Positions 45,401 through 54,723 of a stretch of DNA of 64,000 nucleotides are shown here, piece by piece. The notes below the pieces were generated by a model. It saw nothing but the letters and a program-made list of their open reading frames with translations, was not told the DNA's origin and did not search any database. This stretch comes from Tetragonia tetragonoides. Taxonomy: Eukaryota; Streptophyta; Magnoliopsida; Caryophyllales; Aizoaceae. The position numbers were made by a program, and so were the translations under genes. The first letter of the stretch is position 1. Each line of letters starts with the position of its first letter. Where the stretch lies: assembly GCA_038025085.1 (NCBI GenBank), contig CM076144.1, positions 41,141,001 through 41,205,000 on the forward strand. Direction: 5' to 3'.

Positions 45401-47324
45401 ACCACCAATTATACAGCTCTGATGCTGTGTGCAAAGGAAACAATGGCCTAGATAATTAAGGGAGCATTAACCTATTAGGCCTGTCATGAAATTTAATCAC
45501 TTTTCCATAAGACTCCTATGGTGGACTTAGAAGGGCTATATCTTCAAAGAGGTGGGAATAGGGAGCTGAACAAGCAGGATATTTGTCTTGAACAGCGGAG
45601 CAAGATAAAGTAGGATGGCAGACATTCTTCTATCAGCTCTTCAAAACTCAACTGAAGGTATTGCCCAAACCTAATAGGGGCAATAAGGATGATGTTTGAA
45701 CTTTCGACAAAACTATATGAAGATTGAAGTGTTTGGATTCAACAGAGAACAGATCCACAACTTAAGAGAAGGATAATTAGGAATAAACAAAGAGTTTGTC
45801 AATGAAAAGGGATGTCAACCATGACACTCCCATGGACTTAGGAAGCGTATTCTCATTAATGGTTGATTCTTATTTTGCCTGCGTTACTCCTTGATGAGAC
45901 CTTGTCCTCTCTCTTATGGTTCCTAGAGTTTTTCCAAAAACTAGGATTCATCTTATCTTATGAAAAGAAAAGGAAAAGAAAAGCTAAACTAGGATTCATC
46001 TTATCTTATGAAAAGAAAAGGAAAAGAAAAAAGCATTAACTACTCATTTTCACTGAAACCAGGCAGAATTTCAGGTTAAAATTATAACCTTCTCAGAGCT
46101 TGACACACTGAAGGTTGGGAAGCACAATCAACACCCCAAAAAAAACAATAAGGAGAAGCACCCTATGTGAGACCAAAATTTAGATGTTATCTCAGTCGCA
46201 TCTCGCGCTTAAAAACCATTGAAACATAGGCAGATTTCCAATGAAACCTATTCGGTTATAATACAACCATGATCTCTCATTATTTAGTTAATTAGCCTCA
46301 TAATCCATTATGATTGATTCTAAGGTCCGTACCTAAAGTCTCCTTGACAATATCTATCCAATCTTACTCAAAACTTAACAACTGAAGCTCAACTCTCACT
46401 CAACGATGTCTCGGGGAATAAGCACGGAACTCAATAGAAATAAGTATATTTATAGTTTAAGAATGGAAAGATGACAACAACTTGTCGTTCAGCAGTGAGC
46501 TAGTGAACCAAGATATCATCATACATCATCGCATCAATCAAAACCATTGTCAAAAGATGCAGTTATAATTACTGCATGGTAAGAATTCAATCATAATGCT
46601 GGTACACATACATACTCAACAAACCTAGAACTTCATTCAAACCCAATAATATACGACATGCATAAAAACGATTCGAAAATTGTTCACACACTTACAAATA
46701 GAGGCCTAGTTGATGAGCCATATCAGAAAGAACCCCTTGATCCTCTCTCCTAAATTGACGCTTAATTATAATCTCCTGTTCCCCTCCTTTCGAAAATTGC
46801 TCCAACTTATTCCACATTTCATTCTCATCCAACACCTCAAGCTATCCAACAAAAAAACAATAATCAACAACAACAACAAAAAACAAAAACAACAAAAGCA
46901 ACAACAATCCATAAACCCTAGGAAATAAAAAAACCAGGAATGAGAGAGAATCAAACACTATAACAGAGCAAATTAATTACACTGCAAATTAAATTATACA
47001 CTACAACCACCACACAGATTATTTACACTGCAAATTAATTAGACTACGACAGCAGCAATTGATAAACCCTAGGAACTCGGATTTAAAATAAACTAAAACA
47101 AAATGTGACAATCAAACAAATACTACCTCAGCCGCTTTTTGCGCGAACTGCTGGGCACGCCAGACAGGGTCCCACCAGCGCTGCTCACCGACGCGTCCGC
47201 CGCCTCTTCCTCCGTCACCGCGACCTCCGCCGCCGCCACGAGAGCCGCCGCGTCGACCGGCATTAGGGCCTCCGCCTCCGCCGCCGCCGCGACGGCTGCC
47301 TTGGAAGTTAGGGCGGGAGGACAT
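23804..47324 (-). CDS. DExH1: DExH-box ATP-dependent RNA helicase, DExH1-like, 16 exons, 1004 aa
   Basis: Coding exons in order: 47127-47324, 46696-46841, 45081-45180, 44787-45002, 44558-44653, 42067-42342, 31450-31653, 31204-31359, 29942-30034, 29166-29380, 26707-26866, 26352-26625, 25156-25348, 24861-25047, 24014-24382, 23804-23935. All junctions are GT-AG and phases fit, giving 3015 nt without a stop, close to the ~995 residues of Arabidopsis DExH1. Residues 9-46 are an RGG/Gly-rich tail, followed by the family sequence [13 protein letters not shown]. Motif I GETGCGKT is at 258-265, motif II DEIH at 359-362, motif III SAT at 391-393 and motif [10 protein letters not shown] at 620-627. HA2 and OB-fold regions fill the C-terminal third. 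It should unwind RNA (or RNA quadruplexes, by analogy with DHX36) using ATP. Introns total about 20 kb and hold many transposons, yet the frame is intact, so the gene is probably functional. It is divergent from TRAPPC8. Confidence 0.95.
25929..26225. mobile_element. Tourist-like MITE in DExH1 intron 12
   Basis: 297 bp with long inverted ends (GGTGGTGTTTACTTGCTTGC; on the complementary strand GGGCTCGTTTACTTGCTTGC), continuing as TGCAATCAAATGCAATGCAA. It is flanked by TTA at 25926-25928 and 26226-26228. Interior AT-rich, no ORF. Confidence 0.88.
26981..28115. mobile_element. Pack-MULE-like element in DExH1 intron 10
   Basis: 1135 bp with inverted ends of about 140 bp (GGAAAATTGGCTCCCAAT; complementary GGAAAATGGGCTCCCAAT). 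The 9-bp flanks are TAATTATCA (26972-26980) and TAATAATCA (28116-28124), one mismatch. Long inverted ends with 9-bp duplications are the Mutator-like signature. There is no transposase; the centre carries a receptor-kinase fragment at 27359-27523. Confidence 0.85.
27359..27523 (+). pseudogene. Captured malectin-like receptor-kinase ectodomain exon fragment
   Basis: Just after a good splice acceptor (pyrimidine tract then TTCCTTAG at 27351-27358), the plus strand reads [20 protein letters not shown], then LSDCYFTGG and [10 protein letters not shown], ending in TAA at about 27523. This resembles the start of malectin-like extracellular domains of plant LRR receptor-like kinases (D-Y/C-G-G, T-D-x-F-x-x-T-W-x-S-D, Y-F-T-G-G). 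In such kinases the domain sits outside the plasma membrane and is thought to bind cell-wall carbohydrate. Here only one exon piece of about 54 codons is present, opposite in direction to the surrounding helicase gene and wholly inside the MULE. It is therefore a transduplicated fragment, not a gene. The exact parent family is not certain. Confidence 0.7.
30536..30602. repeat. (TG)n-rich microsatellite in DExH1 intron 8
   Basis: Imperfect GT/GTGC repeats interrupted by GGGCCC. The cysteine/valine-rich ORF over it is an artefact. Confidence 0.8.
32340..32680 (-). mobile_element. Possible diverged LINE 3' end
   Basis: On the minus strand, about 32577-32605 encodes WCIWLERNA, the signature C-terminal stretch of the LINE family found at 33075, 43493 and 62437. 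The following DNA is diverged. A T-rich tract near 32335-32360 could be the decayed poly(A). No duplication was found. Confidence 0.4.
33075..33346 (-). mobile_element. 5'-truncated LINE, 272 bp, in DExH1 intron 6
   Basis: Minus-strand insertion with its poly(A) (as T) at 33075-33085 and a perfect 14-bp duplication TTTTAGTCCCTGTT (33061-33074, 33347-33360). It encodes the C-terminal tail of LINE ORF2 (WLERNSRVL, then [17 protein letters not shown] and QRHWRDL, stop), followed by the same 3' end (AATAAAATTTTTCCTTATCT) as the other copies. Confidence 0.9.
33554..33928 (-). other. Unassigned 124-codon open frame in intron 6
   Basis: An open frame with no family I recognise. It has some hydrophobic segments and overlaps other frames. 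It lies in an intron between two transposons and has no visible splice or promoter context. It could be a chance ORF or the remnant of an old insertion. Confidence 0.2.
34569..34716 (-). mobile_element. tRNA-derived SINE, copy 1
   Basis: 148-bp minus-strand element flanked by an 18-bp duplication (CATAACAATAGCAGATCT at 34551-34568; one mismatch at 34717-34734). Near its 5' end (minus strand) it has GGGGGTAGCTGAG, then GGTCCCAAGTTCGAGGCCCC. These resemble the A and B boxes of a tRNA-type RNA polymerase III promoter, though the A box has a deletion here. The tail is a run of A. The body matches the copy at about 62003-62142. Confidence 0.82.
34850..35618. mobile_element. hAT non-autonomous element, CGGACTCGG family, copy 1
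   Basis: 769 bp with ends CTAGGTACGGGTGTCGG / CCCAAGCTTCATAG and a perfect 8-bp duplication TAACCAGC (34842-34849, 35619-35626). Subterminal blocks (GTGTCGTGTCGTGTCGACAC, GACACGGGGACA, TTTTATAAGTGTCC) recur in the copy at 58006-58663, while the centres differ. Confidence 0.85.
36141..36500 (-). repeat. 3' LTR of the intron-6 Copia element
   Basis: Read on the minus strand it follows the purine tract GTTGAGGGGGAG (36501-36512) and ends TTTTGCAACA at 36141. It contains a long GA/CT microsatellite (36407-36482). Its distal 270 bp are repeated in inverse orientation at about 40672-40947. Confidence 0.75.
36407..36482. repeat. (GA)n microsatellite with G-run in the LTR
   Basis: GAGAGA repeats broken by a nine-G run and GGGCGAGGGC. 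The inverted partner at 40672-40695 has (CT)n/(CCCT)n at the same place, which marks the junction where the two inverted sequences stop matching. Confidence 0.85.
36508..40628 (-). pseudogene. Copia gag-pol, decayed, in DExH1 intron 6
   Basis: Minus strand, same direction as the helicase gene. Gag starts at 40628 ([23 protein letters not shown]2-type) and includes a zinc knuckle [14 protein letters not shown] near 39820. The protease follows ([10 protein letters not shown], with the usual Ser replaced by Phe beside the catalytic Asp). GAG-pre-integrase ([13 protein letters not shown]) and a poorly preserved integrase cover about 39350-38130. RVT_2 at 37139-38119 has YVDD near 37455 intact, and RNase H ends at 36508 (VADIFTKGL). 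Stops and frameshifts occur at the C-run in gag, near 40223, 39737, 39007, 38120 and 37139, so no polyprotein can be made. Its 3' LTR is at 36141-36500; a correctly oriented 5' LTR is missing. Confidence 0.9.
40466..40491. repeat. 26-G homopolymer inside Copia gag
   Basis: Twenty-six consecutive G on the plus strand, read as a proline run on the minus strand. The reading frame changes across it: the N-terminal gag frame and the following frame ([13 protein letters not shown]) are offset. The length may be an assembly or polymerase artefact. Confidence 0.9.
40672..40947 (+). repeat. LTR-like sequence inverted relative to the Copia element
   Basis: About 275 bp closely matching, in inverse orientation, the distal part of the LTR at 36141-36420. 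It ends TTTTGCAACA and is directly followed on the plus strand by TGGTATCAATGCC (40950-40962), a good match to a tRNA-Met primer site. By its own signals it is therefore a plus-strand 5' LTR, although the adjoining gag-pol is on the minus strand. Confidence 0.75.
40948..41912 (+). mobile_element. LTR-element fragment: primer site, short internal region, purine tract, second LTR
   Basis: Primer site at 40950-40962, about 520 bp of internal DNA with no long ORF, purine tract AAGTTTGAGGGGGTG (41485-41499), then an LTR-like start TGTTGGAAAATAC at 41500. The right end is uncertain; CA near 41912 is a guess. The LTR-like sequences at the two sides do not match each other, so the unit is chimeric or has been rearranged. 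Confidence 0.5.
41555..41697. repeat. 68-bp-arm near-perfect hairpin
   Basis: Arm 1 at 41555-41622 and arm 2 at 41630-41697 are reverse complements with one mismatch and a 7-base loop (TTAACTC). The arms contain AATCATTTAGAGCC and GAACCACTATTTC. It lies within the LTR-like sequence. Directly after it a roughly 32-bp unit (TAGAAATAGTATATAAGGAG) is repeated in tandem to about 41755. Confidence 0.9.
42825..43050 (-). mobile_element. Tourist-like MITE, TTCAG-repeat family, copy B, in DExH1 intron 5
   Basis: 226 bp flanked by TAG at 42822-42824 and 43051-43053. Read on the minus strand it starts GGTTCTGTTCTCCTCACC, runs through TTCAGTTCAGTTCATGTG and matches the core of the element at 12724-12993 (AAATGAGTCCAATATT). 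Confidence 0.75.
43493..44007 (+). mobile_element. 5'-truncated LINE, 515 bp, in DExH1 intron 5
   Basis: Plus-strand insertion with a perfect 16-bp duplication AAGAGTCCCAAACACA (43477-43492, 44008-44023). It encodes the end of a LINE ORF2: a zf-RVT zinc-binding remnant near 43500-43580, then [18 protein letters not shown] and [17 protein letters not shown] to a stop at 43872-43874, then a 3' UTR and an A-rich tail. A 20-bp secondary insertion lies in its tail (43941-43960). It is antisense to the helicase gene. Confidence 0.92.
43941..43960 (+). mobile_element. 20-bp LINE micro-insertion with 15-bp target duplication
   Basis: GATTCTTTATCTAAAAAAAA is flanked on both sides by the perfect 15-mer ATTCTTTCACTATTT (43926-43940, 43961-43975). 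The insert has the ending (TTATCT plus A-run) of the same LINE family. It therefore appears to be an almost completely 5'-truncated copy inserted into another LINE's tail. Confidence 0.7.
45942..46037. repeat. ~48-bp tandem duplication in DExH1 intron 2
   Basis: Two adjacent copies starting ACTAGGATTCATCTTATC and ending in AAAAGAAAAGGAAAAGAAAA. Confidence 0.8.
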
Positions 47325-47384
47325 GGAGAGAGGAGAGAGAAAGAGAAAACGAGAAGAAGTTCTGTTGGTGGTGGTGGTGGGAAT

Positions 47385-47417
<33 letters not shown>

Positions 47418-47520
47418 AGAAGAGAGACGTGTTATTAGTAGGAAAGATGGTGGAGTTATAATTATGGGAGAAGTGGTAGTTGTCAAGTAGAGGCAGCGCC
47501 AAGACATGAAACACACTCTT
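47325..47520 (-). promoter_or_regulatory. DExH1 5' UTR and proximal promoter
   Basis: Read on the minus strand, this has a CT-rich leader with (CTCTCA)n repeats at 47388-47420, as is common in plant housekeeping leaders. No convincing TATA box was seen. The transcription start is not defined by sequence alone. Confidence 0.45.
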
Positions 47521-48035
47521 TATTGGTATGCGTATGCCTAATGGGAATTGAACTGCGAGTGCTCTTTAGTTTTGTGTCTTTGAGAAAGAGAGAAAGAGAG
47601 AAAGAGAGAGAACGCAGATTAGTGCGCCGGTGTGAGCGTGGACGTGTGGTAACTGGTAAGCCTTCCGGAAGTTTGCTGTCAAAAAGTCAAAATTCCGCAT
47701 TATGGTAATTGGATTAAGCAAAAAAATTTATATTACGGGTTTTTTTTTAAACTTTTGGTAATATTGGGTATTTTTTAATGAAATAAGAAACACTGCTCAC
47801 GATAATTTCTATATTTTTAAAGAGTGATCCCTATATTTTTAAAGAGTGATACCATTTTTCAGTGAATTGGTTTCACACGAGACTTGCCGAATTGATTATG
47901 AGTATTTGTCTTTCATTTTAAAGTTATTCTTCAATGTGTGAAAAAAAAATCCCGTGAGTTTTAGCTTAGCACAAAAATTTAGCTTAATAAACACCAAGTA
48001 GTTCGTATTATTGAGTCTATGCTTATTGTTATATT
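47521..48035. other. DExH1 upstream DNA
   Basis: Contains a GA-rich tract (47580-47612) and AT-rich DNA with a tandem TATTTTTAAAGAGTGAT repeat at about 47811-47848. No gene. Confidence 0.45.
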
Positions 48036-48551
48036 CAGAGTCGGCTCAGAGGGGAGGGCTGGGAGGGCGACCGTCCAGGGCCCATCATAGAAGGGGGCCC
48101 AATTACGCACATAACTGTTATATATAGATAATATTATATTTAATGATTAACCAAAGGTGTATAGTTGAACTGGTACGTAACTTGCAAAATTTGGCACAAG
48201 TAGTGCGCTTGTTGGTGTTCGACTCCCACTCTTCGTATTTTTTGGGCTATTGCACGCAAATTTCCTTATGTATCATTTTTTTATTATATTAATTACTCTT
48301 GTTATGCTTGTTTTGTACAATAATATTTATTTATTGTTGTAATTTTTGTTGCAATGTTTTCTTTTCCTTTTTGACTATAGATTTTGGGTAATTTTATTCC
48401 TTTATTTTTCCTCACTCAGCTCCCACTCAAAATGTATTTCATGTTTTCCAAATTGGGGTTGAAAATTTCCACCAAAAATATACTTAAACTTTTTGGGGGG
48501 CCTAATGTTTAAATCTCGCCCAGGGCCCCCGAAATATCAAGTACGGCTTTG
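48036..48551. mobile_element. hAT non-autonomous element, CAGRGTCG family, copy 2
   Basis: 516 bp starting CAGAGTCGGCTC and ending GTACGGCTTTG. The 8-bp flanks GTTATATT and ATTATACT match at six of eight positions. It shares GGCCCTGG and ATTAGGCCCC blocks with 15307-15972 in inverse orientation. Confidence 0.65.
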
Positions 48552-48709
48552 ATTATACTTCAAGTTATTATAGACATATATACAATGCATTGTATTATGT
48601 CCTACTTTTAATGATTTTTAAGTAGAGTACGATATATGCCCTATTCTATTTGGTTCACATATATGACCAGTTTTTTTTCTGTTTTTTATTTTTATTTTTA
48701 TTTTTATTA

Positions 48710-51700
48710 CTAGTGTAGTGCCCGTGCGATGCACGGCTTTATCCTGAAAAAAATTGATCAAAATATTGACCTGCTTTCATATATGCAAATGACTTATACT
48801 CCTATTCAACTTCGTTTTTTTTGGGAGAAGGTATATTCAACTTTGTTATCAACTACTGTATATGATTTATTTTTCTCTTATATTACGGAATGTTATGGAA
48901 CATCAATAGTTATTTTCAAAGCCACCTCAGAAAACAACAATTGTTTTAAATACACTATTTACCTATATCCCAATTTCCAAGACATTTATTTGTTTTTAAA
49001 AAAAAGATATTGACCTGTTTTCATATGCAAATGACTTATATTCAACTTCGTTATCAAAAAAAAAAAATTGTTCCTTGACCTGTCATTTATGCAAATTGAA
49101 TTCTTGACCTGTTTTCGTATTTGCAAATGACTTATACTCCTATTTAACTTTTTTTTTTTTTTTTTGGAGAAGATATATTCAACTTTGTTATCAACCATTT
49201 GTTTCTTTTTTCTCTTATATTGGGGAAAGTGAATTTTATTAGGGTATTCATTTGTTTAAAAAAAATGGAAGGATTTTAAACCCACCTTGCCATGATTTTG
49301 GTTGTAGAAGTTGGCTATATAATTAGAATTCCACGAAAAATTAGAGAACAAACACCAAATATTGTGCTCATAATAACATTTGCAAACAAAAACATGAAAA
49401 TAGAGATATTACTACCAAAATCTCATACACAAAAAACCACCTACAAGGCTACAAATAGGAATCGTACACTCCTGCCCTGCCCATGTGAAAGAGCCATGCT
49501 TTATTGCAGCACACAGATACCAGATAAATTACACAGACAAAAGTTCAACACTTCACTCTGAGTCTAAGGTCACTCAACATATGAGACAGCTTCCAGCCAG
49601 CATAACATAAGTTAGCTCTCCCGAATAGGCATACCCCTTATTGCGCCTTCCTTTGCCAAGCGATCTACCCACCACCTTCACGTATCAAATGGAACTATTA
49701 TTTTCTGCATTATTGCAAGCACTGATGTAAACATGTTAGTTCAACCATCCGTCTATATTAATCGTAATCCTGATTTTGGTACCTGTCATTTCTTTGACAA
49801 TTAGCAAAAATTCAATTGTACCTCCTGCCTAACCTACAAAAGCACATGATAGTTTTATTTAACTATGGATTACATATATCGATCAAAACTTAGGAAAACA
49901 CACCTGCTGGTAATTTTTCCAAGCACTAAAAATCTACACATCTAATAGATCCAACCACTTATACAGAACCTAATTCGACATTGACGTTCCAGCAAGAAAA
50001 TAAGAGAAAAAAACATTACCATGTAAAATATTGGCTACTATTGTGACACCACAGATTCACATGTTCCGGAACATTATTATAGCATCGAATATTCAGAGCT
50101 GAAAAGCATGATCTGTATTTATAAGAATCATTTCTCAAAAGAATGGCACTAACAATCTACCTAATGAAGGAGATGGGTTAACAGTGTCTATCAAGTAAGC
50201 TCTATAAATTTAGCACCCCATCATTAGTAGTTGAGTGGAAATGAATTTCTACATGACTACATGACAATTTTAACAAAATATACAAAGAAAAACTCTACTA
50301 CAATATGATCCACAAAACATATTATTTAACTAATCAGACCAGAATATAGTGAGAACCTCAAAACAGAGTCCCATTTAACATGTATGTATTCTATTTTATT
50401 TCAATGAGATATGGTGAGCAATTCATCTTCTATATCACCTTTAAACAGAAGGATCATCAAGATCGAGTTTTGCAATGAATACCATCCTACATAGTTGGCT
50501 CTTACCCAGAATCAATAGTGCACACAAATTTACTAAGTTATGAAAAATAACTTTTACCCGCATACCTTGTGACATAGAGCACAACATTAGAAATATCAAC
50601 ATTGGGTAAACATACAATAGCTGTATCTTCACATTGAAACCTAGAGCCTAACAACATCACCAACCACATCAATGATACTAACAGAATGTCATCAACCAAA
50701 CATCACAAACTAACAATGAAATAATCCAAGGTATATGAATCTCAACTTCTCCTATAGCTCACTATACCTACTACAGGGGCAATTCAAAATTGGTGCTTTA
50801 CTTGCAATTGGAGAGTAAGAGAGCAGCGACACATTTAAGGTGGTGTACCATGACGTGATTTAATTCAGGTTTAAAATTCTAATCGATGACAGTTTTTGCT
50901 AGTTCAACCTTTATCTTTTCCCCTAAATTCTAACTAAAATCTCAGAGAAAAGAAACAACTACTTGAGAATGAGAGACATAAGTCAACAGCAATGGAATTT
51001 ATCAAATCTTATCTCAAACAAACACTATTTAATTTCATGCTTCTCGTTAAAAGAAAAAAAAATCCAAAACAATTTCATGCTAAAAATGAGTATCTTCAGC
51101 ACATAATCATAGATATTTAGCTCAAAGTTATAAAGGGTACACTGGTTAATAAGTAGCAAATTAGGAAAAGATAGCATTGACTACATGAATCAAACATCAA
51201 GAAAGAGGGCGGAAAAATGATTCAAGTAAAGAAAAAATCTACAAATAATTACCATCAGAACGATGGAAGTCACACATATCCAAATGCAAATTTGCAGTAT
51301 CACCATGGAAAAAGAGAAACGTTTCCAGACAAAGCTTAAACACAAAAAAAAAAAAAAAAAAAAAAAAAGCCTGAAATTCAAACTGATTACTCATACAATT
51401 CCAGATGACTACCATACCAAAGTCTTATTAATTTGTTCGGCTTGAAAGAGAAAAAAAATCAACAGTTTGCTCTGAATCAATCATTTCAATTAAATCTATT
51501 AGAATTTGAACGCAAAAGGGGAAATTGATACAAAGTTAGGGTTTCAAATTTCTTACCCGAACAACTGTACCGATTGATTATTTGCCGTAGAGATTGGGCG
51601 AGTTAGTGGTCTTGAAAGGAGCCCATTTCAGAAAGGAGGACAGGACGATGAAGAGGGAGGGAGAAGAAGCGGACTATTCCAGTTTCCCAATGCAACCGAG

Positions 51701-51833
51701 ATTATTTTGGAGAGAGAGAGAGAGCGCGCGCGCGGAGGAGACCAGCAATAAATGGGTTTGTTAGATTAAATTCTCCTATTTCCTAGGCTTTATAGTAGTT
51801 GCTTTTCCTGAGGAGTTTTAGTAGTAGGGAAGA
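48710..51833 (-). mobile_element. Probable Helitron, 3.1 kb, with gene-like interior
   Basis: The minus-strand 3' end has the hairpin GCCGTGCATCGCACGGGC, eight bases later ending CTAG at 48710, followed by T. The minus-strand 5' end starts TCTTCCCTACTACTAAAACT at 51833, preceded by A. Both ends and the A/T target fit the plant Helitron consensus. No Rep/helicase frame, so it is non-autonomous. The 5' part (51540-51780, minus) looks like a transcribed leader with a possible donor (GGGTAAGAAAT) near 51557, so part of a gene may have been captured. I could not recognise any encoded protein. Confidence 0.65.
51712..51736. repeat. (GA)n(GC)n microsatellite
   Basis: GAGAGAGA followed by GCGCGCGCG inside the putative Helitron's leader-like end. 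Confidence 0.85.
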
Positions 51834-52440
51834 TAGATTAAGCCTACAGAAAGGGGTAGTTTTAGGCGGGAAAATAATTAACCACAACACGCCACGTGGA
51901 TAGAAATGGCCTATTTTAGTAATAGTTAATTAATAGATATGACAATCCAAAAACTCGGTATTTATTTATTCAGAGTGTAGACTATCCATGTAATGTGTGA
52001 GATTAAAGATTTGGGTACTTTGCTCTCTCTTTGTGAGGGTTGAGATCTCTGGTTTCTCAAAGTTTATGATGCGTTTTGATTCGTTGTTGGATGTCTCCTT
52101 AGTACTTTGTCATTGAGAGGAACTAAACAAGCCCCTTATTGATGCAAAGGGTTTGATAAGTTTGGTACGGTAAATTCATAGGTTTGAATCCCCAATCCCC
52201 CATGCACTGTGTTTGCTGGCTTCTAGGAACTAAACTAGCCCCTTGTTGGTGTTACGTTGACGGGGCCAGTGCTTGTGCTGGTTGTTCAGCTAGTCTGATA
52301 TGTTCGCTATGGAACACGAGAGTCCAAACATGACGTAGTGGAGAGTGCCTCGGTCGCCATTCAGTTGTACCCTCTTTTCGGGGGAGGAAAAAAAATGAAA
52401 GACAAATACTCATAATCATATTACCACAATGCAGAATCAA
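51834..52440. other. Intergenic DNA
   Basis: No gene or bounded repeat that I can support. It includes a 33-bp echo of GGAACTAAAC(A/T)AGCCCCTT at about 52119 and 52227. Confidence 0.4.
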
Positions 52441-52443
52441 ATA

Positions 52444-53705
52444 GGGAGTAAAAGGGTTGAAAGAGATTTCGGGGGTTGTGGCTTTGATATTATTTTTTTT
52501 GTTTACTCTACATAATAGTTGATGCAGTGTTGCGGAGGGTTTGAATTTTAGGAATGGTTTTTATAAAGCAGATTCTATTGTGTAATTTACTTCAGTGCAT
52601 GGCCAGTTCAGGTAGAAAAGGGTGTTGGGAACTTGGGAAAAGTGGGCGCACCGCCAACAAACATAAATGGAGGATACTATAATAAAATCCTATTTTCATA
52701 AAATATCTTAGATGAATCAGAACCAACAACCTTTCGTTTCATAGGTCAAAATTTTGAAATGAATATGGACAATAGATTATGGAGAAAAAATTCAACTTGT
52801 GGATTTAGTGAGAAAGTAAAAGATTATTTGAAGCCACTTGTCAAAACGAATATGAATTCAACAATCATATGTTCGTGTTAAAGTTTTATGTAAAGATTCT
52901 CGTAAATTTGATGGCCAAAGCTGGACGGAAAAAAAATTGATAGATATAGTGGACGAGGGAGTAAAAGGGTTGATAGAGATTTCACTGGTTGTCGCTTTGA
53001 TGATTTGTTTCTTTCCAATACTTAGTAGTTGATGTGGTGTTGCGAAGGGTTATGACTTTTAGGAATGGTGTTAGTATAGGAGATTCTGATGTATAACTTG
53101 CTTTAGTGTGGGACAAGTTCAGGTAGAAAGAGTGCTGGGACAAATGGGCATGCCACCAACAAACATTAATGGAAGGAATGGTACTATAAGAAATTCATAT
53201 CTTCATGGAATATCTAAGATGAATCAAAGTCACCAACCCTTCATTTCATATACCAAAAAGTGAAATGCATATAGACAATAGATTATGTAGAATAAATTCA
53301 ACTTGCGGATTTAGTGAGAAAATTAGAATTTCTTTGAAGCCACGTGTGAAAGTGTATATAAATCCAACAATCATATTTTTGTATTGAAGTTATATGTAAG
53401 GATTTCGTATATTTGATGCATGGTCAAGCTGGACAGGAAAAAAAAATGATAGATACAGTGGACGAAGGGACTAAATGGGTTGAAAGAGATTTCGCGGGCT
53501 GTGGCTTTGATGTGTTTTTGTTTACTCTACTTACTAGTTGATACGGTTTTGCGGATGGTTGTGGCTTTTAGGAATGGTGTTAGTAAATGATATTCTAATG
53601 TGTAACTCGCTTTAGTGCAGGGTCAGTTCAGATAGAAAGGGTGTTGGGACAAGAGGGCGTGCCACCAATGAACATTAATGAAGGAAATGGTACTATAATA
53701 ATAAA
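52444..53705. repeat. Tandem array of a ~513-bp unit, about 2.5 copies
   Basis: Units start at about 52444, 52957 and 53467 with GGGAGTAAAAGGGTTGA-like sequence followed by GAGATTTC and TGGCTTTGAT. Each contains GGTAGAAA(A/G)GGTG, CACCAACAAACAT and AATTCAACTTG blocks in the same order. Copies are diverged by many substitutions, so the array is old. The third copy stops at about 53700. No coding frame is conserved among the units. Confidence 0.85.
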
Positions 53706-53734
53706 ATTCTAGTAATTGAACTTCATCAACAAGA

Positions 53735-53845
53735 TGCCAATGTTATCCATAAGACATAACCCGCAGAAAGTGACGTAAGTATAGTTGGACTTAGATCACT
53801 ATAATCATCAAATAAGATGGCAATGTTATCCATAAGACATTACCC
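53735..53845. repeat. Short duplicated block
   Basis: AATGTTATCCATAAGACAT with AGAAAG following occurs twice, about 83 bp apart (about 53740 and 53823). Confidence 0.6.
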
Positions 53846-54210
53846 ATAGAAAGACGAATTATAATAAGACCACTATGGTGTGGACTGGAAGTAACTACTT
53901 CGAAATTGTTCTTTTGAACCCTTTGTCCTCATTCAAGCCCACTATCAATATTGTACATTTTGTACTCCATATCGTTAACGAAAAGAAATACGTGTGACTT
54001 GTGAGTATCTCACATCGAGAAAATGAAAGAGAAGACAAAAAAACATCTTAGCATAGTGTACAAAACCTCACTTTATCTTTAAACCCGTACATAATATAAC
54101 TTTCCTCCTTCTATCGTCATAACTTAGGTCTATTATAGATTCAATAGGTCTTGTGTGAGGCCCCCTTACAACCTCACACCTTAAGGCCTCTTAGTGTTCT
54201 AATAAATCAC

Positions 54211-54723
54211 TAATCTCTCTCTCTCTCTCTCTCTCTTCCCCTTCCCCCCTCTCTCTCTCTCCTCCCTTCACCCTCACCCACACCGCCACTAGCTCACCGC
54301 CCCACCACTACCACCACCACCACCACCGCCGCCTCACCTTTACCTCCCCGGCCACCGTTGTGGTCAGCGCTGGCCGGAGACCACGACGGTGGCCCCCACC
54401 AGCCCACCCCACCCTCCCCCTCTCTCTCCTCCCCTCACCCCGAAACCACCGCCACCACCATCGCCTCACCTCCACCTCCCCGGCCACCGTCGTGGTCGGC
54501 GCTGGCCGGAGACCACGACGGTGACCCCCACCAGCCTACCCCGTCCCTCCCCCTCTATTTCCTCCCCTCACCCCGAAACCCTTATTTTTCTCTCTCTTCA
54601 CCGCCCCGCCACCCCACCGCCCCTCCACCCCCGCCCTGGCCACGGTGGAGGTCGACTCCAGCCGTCGACCTCAGCCGTGGCCTCCCCCGATCACCACCTC
54701 CCCTAGCCCGCCGCCCCGGAAAA
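54211..54723. repeat. CT microsatellite and GC/proline-rich region with ~127-bp tandem duplication
   Basis: (CT)n at about 54211-54262, then C-rich DNA. A unit containing GCCGGAGACCACGACGGTG and CCCCTCACCCCGAAACC is present twice (about 54346-54472 and 54474-54595). A 147-codon Pro/Ser-rich frame crosses it, but overlapping frames are equally open because of base composition, so I do not call a gene. It may be part of a captured or decayed coding exon. Confidence 0.65.

Noticed and set aside
47139..47387. Ala/Ser-rich plus-strand ORF of 82 codons
   Set aside because: Antisense shadow of the Gly-rich first exon of the helicase gene.
52444..53705. CRISPR-like or satellite regulatory array
   Set aside because: Units are 513 bp, diverged and without spacers; the genome is a plant nuclear genome.
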